Origin: Dipteris shenzhenensis
Lineage: Eukaryota; Polypodiophyta; Polypodiopsida; Gleicheniales
Strand: one strand, 5' to 3'
Length of the DNA: 64,000 nucleotides
Assembly (NCBI GenBank): GCA_047967505.1
Contig: CM106540.1
Shown here: in pieces, positions 59,137-64,000 of the stretch
Numbering within the stretch: the stretch's first letter is position 1
Layout: every line of letters begins with the position of its first letter
Notes under the pieces: generated by a model
What the model saw: the letters and a program-made list of their open reading frames with translations, nothing else
Told to the model about the DNA's origin: nothing
The model's database searches: none
Translations under genes and position numbers: made by a program

Positions 59137-59200
59137 CCCCTCTCTTCTCTTTCCCCCTCTCCACCCCTCCCCCCCTTCTCTCTCTCTCTCTCTCTCTCTC
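58764..59200. repeat. 437-bp polypyrimidine tract
   Basis: (CT)n blocks separated by C runs and ccacccc; almost no purines on the plus strand. Reading frames encoding Arg-Glu polymers on the minus strand are artefacts of the repeat. Can form triplex (H-)DNA in principle. Confidence 0.95.
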
Positions 59201-59239
59201 ATTCTTTGATCCCTTCTCTAAGCAACCCTAACTACCAAA

Positions 59240-60115
59240 ATCTCTAATTCAAGAACTGTGCAACAGAATGTGATTTGGAGGGTTGGAAAATTTTCCAACC
59301 ATCCAAATTGCATTTTGATGCATAGATAATTTAATTCCAATTTTAGAGGCCAAGGTTAGTAGAGAAGTTAAAATGAGGATTGGGAAGAGAGAGAGAGAGA
59401 GGGAGGGGGGGGAGAGAGAGAGAGAGAGAGAGAGAGATTTTCACCAATCCAAGTCTTTAGCACTATTCAATGCCCTAAAATCTTTGGCACTCTTCAATGA
59501 CCTAAAATCTTAAAAGGATCCATTTGTAGAGGTGTGTGTCCTTCTTGTCTAATCATCGTTTGCATGTCCTCAATAGAATCCTCTAAAATAGCCTAATTAG
59601 ACTTATCTTGATCTGAGATATCCATGTCAGCGCCATCTTGGGTGCTAGGGACAAGATGTGCCCCAAGGTGCATGCAACACCAATAGAGCTTCCCTAATCC
59701 CTTGATATTGGAGGTATAGCTGCTCCAAAAATGCTATTAAAAAAAGTTCGATGGGGACCACTGGAAAGAAAGATGTACCTATGAAAATGCATGATAATGT
59801 TATAAAATTTGAGAATTTTTCATTTCAATGTTAAAAACAATAGAAAGACGAGGAGGGAAAGAAATGTACTTGTTTGACAATTCACAAATAAATTACAAAG
59901 CCTAAGCCAAGGCTGACGTGTGCAGCCAAAGCCTGACATCCAGCTTACATCCCTTCTCTATCTAGGCCTCTGACCACTAGAATTTGCATTTCAAGAAGTG
60001 CGCAATAGAATGTGATTTGGAGGGTTGGGAAATTCCCAACCCTCCAAATCACATTTTTTTGCACACATTTTTGGAATATAGATTTTGGAGCCCTGCATTG
60101 GAGGGGGAGGGGGGG

Positions 60116-60172
<57 letters not shown>

Positions 60173-60791
60173 GGAGGGAGGGAGGTAGGGAGGGAGGGGG
60201 GGGGAGAGAGAGAGAGAGAGAGAGAGTACAATGAAACACCCGCATTCTTAACTTTCATATTTAGGAGCGTAGCCATGAAAGTCATCTAGCCAAGCCTCAC
60301 ATCTAGTTTAGATCCCTTCTCTAGCTAAGCTTAACCACCACAATCTGCATTTCAAGAAGTGTGCAACAAAATGCAATTTGGAGGGTTGGGAATTCCCAAC
60401 CCTCCAAATCGCATTCTTTTACACACATTTTTGAAATGTAGATTTCGGAGCCCAGGGTTGGGGGGGACATATATTATATATATAGAGAGAGAGAGAAGAA
60501 GAAGAGAGAAGAATATATATCGTCCTCTGAAGACCAAAACTGGCCTATGGGACCTGAGCAATACAATATCACAAGTACATGAAAGCTCCTCCCGAAGATG
60601 GGAGGGTGGAAAGAGAGAGAGAGAGAGAGAGAGATCTCATGCTTTCTAACCTTCTCTGGAAAAACCGTGACCTCATAAATATGCAATACTAGGAAGTGTG
60701 CACCGAATGGCGATTTGGAGGGTGGGTTATTCCCGACCCTCCAAATCATATTCTTTTCAACACTTTCCTAAGTTAGAGATTTTGGAACCCA

Positions 60792-60858
<67 letters not shown>

Positions 60859-60917
60859 GTTTCTAAATTATGGGGTTGCTTCTATTCTATGTTCCCCATA
60901 ATTTTAGAAACAAATCC

Positions 60918-60948
<31 letters not shown>

Positions 60949-61137
60949 ATGATTTGTAACCTTCTCTAACAACCCTCGCCTCACAAATATGCAATACTAG
61001 GAAGTGTGTAACTGATGCGATTTGGAGGGGGTGGGAAATTCCCAACCCTCCAAATCGCATTCTTTTGCACACTTTGATGTATTAGACATTTTGGAGCCGA
61101 TGGGTTGTGGGGAAGGTGAGTGGGGTGGGGGGAGGGG

Positions 61138-61177
<40 letters not shown>

Positions 61178-61199
61178 GGGGGGGAAGGGAGGGAAGGAG
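59240..61199 (+). repeat. Array of palindrome-(GA)n units
   Basis: Five copies of a short palindrome built on tttggagggttgg and its complement: centres near 59291, 60032, 60392, 60729 and 61037 (steps about 741, 360, 337, 308). Each is preceded by a caagaa(g)tgtgcaac-like or aggaagtgtg-like lead, followed by (t)gcacac(a)tttt, then gattttggagccc-like sequence, a G run and a (GA)n tract. Copy 60011-60053 is a perfect palindrome with 21-nt arms and one central base; 60371-60414 has one mismatched pair. Unit length ~310-360 bp indicates a tandem array, with one palindrome perhaps lost between the first and second. Confidence 0.85.
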
Positions 61200-61491
61200 G
61201 GACAAAGTGAGGGATCAGGAGGATCGTAACACCATGAGAGAGACATAAGGTAGACAACAATCAATCTATTGCAATCTATATCATCAACAATACATAATAG
61301 GCTTCTTATATAAAGAGAGACGTTGAATAGTCAACACCCGTGGGATCCTTTGATCCACATCTCTCCTTGTAGATGTCCTTGATCCACATCTCCACATCAT
61401 GTAGTCCACATCCTAGGGTGGCTACTTTGATTCTTTCCTATACCATACCTTAGCCTCTAATTATGTGCTCATGGCACCACTACTCTCAACA
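61200..61491 (-). repeat. 3' LTR of element 3
   Basis: On the minus strand starts TGTTGAGAG. The outer end reads ggacaaag where the partner has tgacaaag, one base changed at the terminus. Repeats 63551-63844 with about 16 differences. Confidence 0.85.
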
Positions 61492-61501
61492 CCTCCCCTT
61501 G
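61492..61501 (-). other. Probable polypurine tract of element 3
   Basis: Minus strand CAAGGGGAGG directly before TGTTGAGAG of the 3' LTR. Confidence 0.6.
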
Positions 61502-61601
61502 GTGCCATGATCAAATCCTCCCCTGGGTGCTTACATGGTTACTCTCAGGTGGTCAGGTTGATTTACAAACAATGAGCTGAAGGTGGTAAGGATGTTGCTT
61601 C

Positions 61602-62413
61602 TCAATACATGTTCTTCTTGTCATTCCCGCTCATGGCTGGATGATGACTCCACGTAGTTGACAGCACGTGTTGGTTCTTCAATTTGCAATCTTCTTCCTT
61701 GTGTCCCAGCTTCTTGCAATGGTGACACTTTGGTTTGTTCTTTAGTCTGCAGTCACTTTGATAGTGACCCATCCTTCCGCAATGGTAGCACTTCGTTGAT
61801 GTTTTATTGAACAATGCTTATTGTTCATTATAGCAGTTGTGTGTCGATGTCAATGTCGATGCCGATGCCTTCAACTCTCTTTCTTTTTCAAGAAGAGAGG
61901 ATACACATTCCTCAAACTTTGGATCTTACAAATTCTTCAAAGCGGTTATCAATGAGCTATACTTTGCAAGCATGCTTTTAAGGAGAATTACAACTGCATC
62001 TTTCTCCCCTACTTTTGCATTTATGCCTTCTAGTTGCATCATAATGCTTTTGATTTTGTTGACATATTATGCCATGGATTCAATGAAGCCCATGTGCATA
62101 CCATAGAATTCAATCTTAAGATGGATTTCTTGGTTTTTGGCTTTTGCACCAAACACTGTGTTCAACTCATCCCATGCATCCTTGGCATGATCCTTGGAGT
62201 CTATATGATGAATTACGTTTGGACCTAAGTGCAAACCAATGAGTGATAGTGCTGCTTCATCTTTTTCCTTCCAGGCATCATTTTGTGCAGTGGGTATGTC
62301 TTCTTTTACAATCTTCCAAAGCTTTTGATGCATCAAGAGATACCTCATTTGTGTAGACCAGGTGTGAAATCCTTCCCGGTGAACTTCTCAATAGTTGGGG
62401 TGCGAATTGCCAT
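61602..62413 (-). pseudogene. Degenerate copia gag with two CCHC knuckles
   Basis: Starts MAIRTPTIEKFTGKDF (ATG at 62413), one base missing near 62360, then MRYLLMHQKLWKIV, AALSLIGLHLGPNVIHHI, DAWDELNTVFGAKAK (copia gag UBN2 pattern), with stops near 62064 and 61938 and again before the C-terminal part. That part has two knuckles in tandem: CYHCGRMGHYQSDC and CHHCKKLGHKEEDC. It ends about 110 bp from the 3' LTR, leaving no room for pol. Confidence 0.8.
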
Positions 62414-62472
62414 TGCAAAGGTATTACCAATTGAGGATACTTTAAAATATGGCAGTGTCTAATTGCATACAA

Positions 62473-63339
62473 AAAATATGAGTTAACAGGCGCGTAGAGC
62501 TCAAAAAGTTGGTTATTTTTCCTTCTTGGATTGCATGCAAATTCTTTCTAGATTGAGAGTTATGGATTGTTGAAGTTTTATGAAGAAAGAAGAGGCATGA
62601 TGATGTGGCACAGGGGGCATTCACATGCTATAGATACACTGTGCTTAGCAAGGGCTTTGTGCTTAAGTGGCACTATGCCACGTGGTAACCTTCTAACCCA
62701 AGTTAGTTAACCCAAGGTTACCCAGACTTAACCATGGTTCAACTAAACCTTATCATAAACTTAACCATGGTTAGTATGGTCTTGACCATTGACCAAGGTT
62801 TAGTGTTATCTGCCACGTGTCTTTTTTATTGCTACCATGTGTCTTAAGGTCTATACCTTAGGAAAAGAGAGAAAGCTCTGCTGCAACATTGATGGTGCTT
62901 ACAACGGCGATGCGGTGAAGCGATGGAGAACTTGTAGGCGAATTAATTGCTGCAATTGGAGCTATCGTGAGCATTGGAGCAAGGAGGAGCCTCTGTTGCT
63001 CAAAGTGCACCGTCCATTGCTCGTAGTTCATGGAGGCGTGCCGTTTTCATTGCAAGCTGGAGATTCGTTGAAGAGGCTGTTTGCAAGGAGACATTGTAGG
63101 AGTTGTTGTTGCATAGAGCCGGGTTTGGAAGCTTGTGGGCTGGAGGTGGGATGAGCTATGGTGCAGCCTATGTTTGATGAAGCTTTGGGAGCCAAAGGCT
63201 TAGAGCCTTAGAAGGATTGGGGGCTCACTGGAGAGCCTTGGGAGCTACAGCTCGTGTGCTGTAGATCCTAGAGCCGGCTGGGCAAGGCTAAGGAGGATGA
63301 ATGATGAAGGCGGGCCTATAGAGTCTCTCAAAACACACA

Positions 63340-63380
<41 letters not shown>

Positions 63381-63538
63381 TTAATCAAAGAGAATAGATC
63401 TCTCTCATTCACTCAAAATGGACCTCAGAATAAACCTTACAAAGAACTTCTCTCAAACTCTCTCTAAGGATCAAGACCTCTATCTCTTTCTCTCTCTCAC
63501 ACAGATGGCGCCTTAGCGGTGGTGGAAGGCAAAACCAT
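62473..63538 (-). other. Leader region of element 3
   Basis: About 1.1 kb between primer-binding site and gag. Plus-strand motif ttaaccatggtt-like repeats occur at 62700-62790. An open frame on the plus strand (62837-63154) is Cys/Arg-rich and antisense to the element, so not considered a gene. A (CT)n lies at 63342-63377. Confidence 0.45.
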
Positions 63539-63550
63539 GCTTTGATATCA
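63539..63550 (-). other. Variant primer-binding site of element 3
   Basis: Minus strand TGATATCAAAGC; differs from TGGTATCAGAGC by two G-to-A changes, consistent with decay of methylated cytosines on the other strand. Confidence 0.65.
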
Positions 63551-63844
63551 TGACAAAGTGAGGGATCAAGGAGGATCATAACACCATGAGAGAGACATAA
63601 GTTAGATAACAATCAATCTATTGCAATCTATATCATCAACAATACATAATAGGCTTCTTATATAGAGAGAGCCCTTTGAATAGTCAACACTTGTGGGATC
63701 CTCTGATCCACATCTCTCCTTGTGGATGTCCTCGATCCACATCTCCACATCATGTAATCCACATCCTAGGGTGGCTACTTTGATTCTTTCCTATACCATA
63801 TCTTAGCCTCTAATTATGTGCTCATGGCACCACAACTCTCAATA
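63551..63844 (-). repeat. 5' LTR of element 3
   Basis: Pairs with 61200-61491. Its outer end reads TATTGAGAG instead of TGTTGAGAG on the minus strand, so the terminal TG is mutated. Confidence 0.85.
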
Positions 63845-63850
63845 GGAAGG

Positions 63851-63892
<42 letters not shown>

Positions 63893-64000
63893 ACCTAGCA
63901 CCAGATGGAGAAAGAGAGAGCTAGCTCGTGGCGGAGACAATGACCATGTGGATGGAAAACTCGGGCGGGTATTGAGTGGAGATCACCAATTACAACTTTG
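63845..64000. other. (GA)n tract and window end
   Basis: ggaagggaggg then (GA)n to about 63888, the other half of the tract into which element 3 inserted. Nothing recognisable after it. Confidence 0.6.

Larger units (their letters stand above)
61200..63844 (-). mobile_element. Non-autonomous gag-only LTR retrotransposon 3 (copia-type)
   Basis: Two ~293-bp LTRs (61200-61491, 63551-63844) enclose 2.06 kb. On the minus strand: primer-binding site variant TGATATCAAAGC at 63550-63539, leader, degenerate copia gag (62413-61602) ending in two zinc knuckles, then a purine run and the 3' LTR. No protease, integrase or RT remains. LTRs are roughly 95% alike by eye, so it is older than elements 1 and 2. 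This matches gag-only terminal-repeat elements (TR-GAG) that depend on others for movement. It interrupts a (GA)n/GGAAGG tract, so the target duplication cannot be read cleanly. Confidence 0.8.

Noticed and set aside
58727-59202. Long minus-strand frames encoding Arg-Glu polymers
   Set aside because: Pure product of the (CT)n repeat; no other coding signal.
62837-63154. 105-codon plus-strand frame in element 3
   Set aside because: Antisense to the element and Cys/Arg-rich without any known motif.
1-64000. CRISPR arrays, bacterial operons, rRNA or tRNA genes
   Set aside because: Repeats seen are tandem or retroelement-derived; tRNA-like matches are only the 12-nt primer-binding sites. No such system is supported.

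Overview
The window looks like nuclear DNA of a land plant with a repeat-rich genome. Both host genes are plant-type, multi-exon genes with kilobase introns: an SLC25A44-like mitochondrial carrier and a TITAN9/Csm1-like coiled-coil protein. The repeats are plant Ty1-copia (Tork/Tnt1-like, primed by initiator Met-tRNA), Ty3-gypsy and L1-type LINE sequences, with many (GA)n tracts. The species cannot be named from this sequence; a fern, lycophyte or gymnosperm is my guess from intron size and repeat load.

Layout. 1-1285: L1 LINE remnant (-). 2313-8571: an apparently intact Ty1-copia element (-) with a 5-bp target duplication. 8577-10560: broken Ty3-gypsy debris containing a tandem duplication and a T18G24 run. 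11529-19915: five-exon carrier gene (-), its introns carrying gypsy fragments and tandem repeats. 19916-30000: intergenic, only decayed repeats, including a strong ~160-bp hairpin at 26386-26544. 30623-40119: eight-exon TITAN9/Csm1-like gene (+), with LTR-like and tandem repeats in its introns and a duplicated splice acceptor before the last exon. 40120-48787: intergenic, with a LINE fragment, one orphan exon-like block and simple repeats. 48788-54407: a second Ty1-copia element (+) with LTRs that look identical but a reverse transcriptase lacking its active site. 54413-58763: intergenic, holding a histone H3/CENH3-like pseudogene at 58310-58651 (-). 58764-59200: long polypyrimidine tract. 59240-61199: array of short palindromes each followed by (GA)n. 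61200-63844: a third, gag-only, non-autonomous copia-type element (-) inserted in a (GA)n tract.

The two host genes are unrelated in function: mitochondrial inner-membrane transport, and probably chromosome/kinetochore biology. Most of the window is retroelement dynamics: a coding-competent copy, a copy that has lost catalysis yet has matching LTRs, and a gag-only copy. No bacterial-type system, CRISPR array, rRNA gene or convincing tRNA gene was seen. All exon boundaries were deduced by eye from GT/AG sites, reading phase and family similarity.
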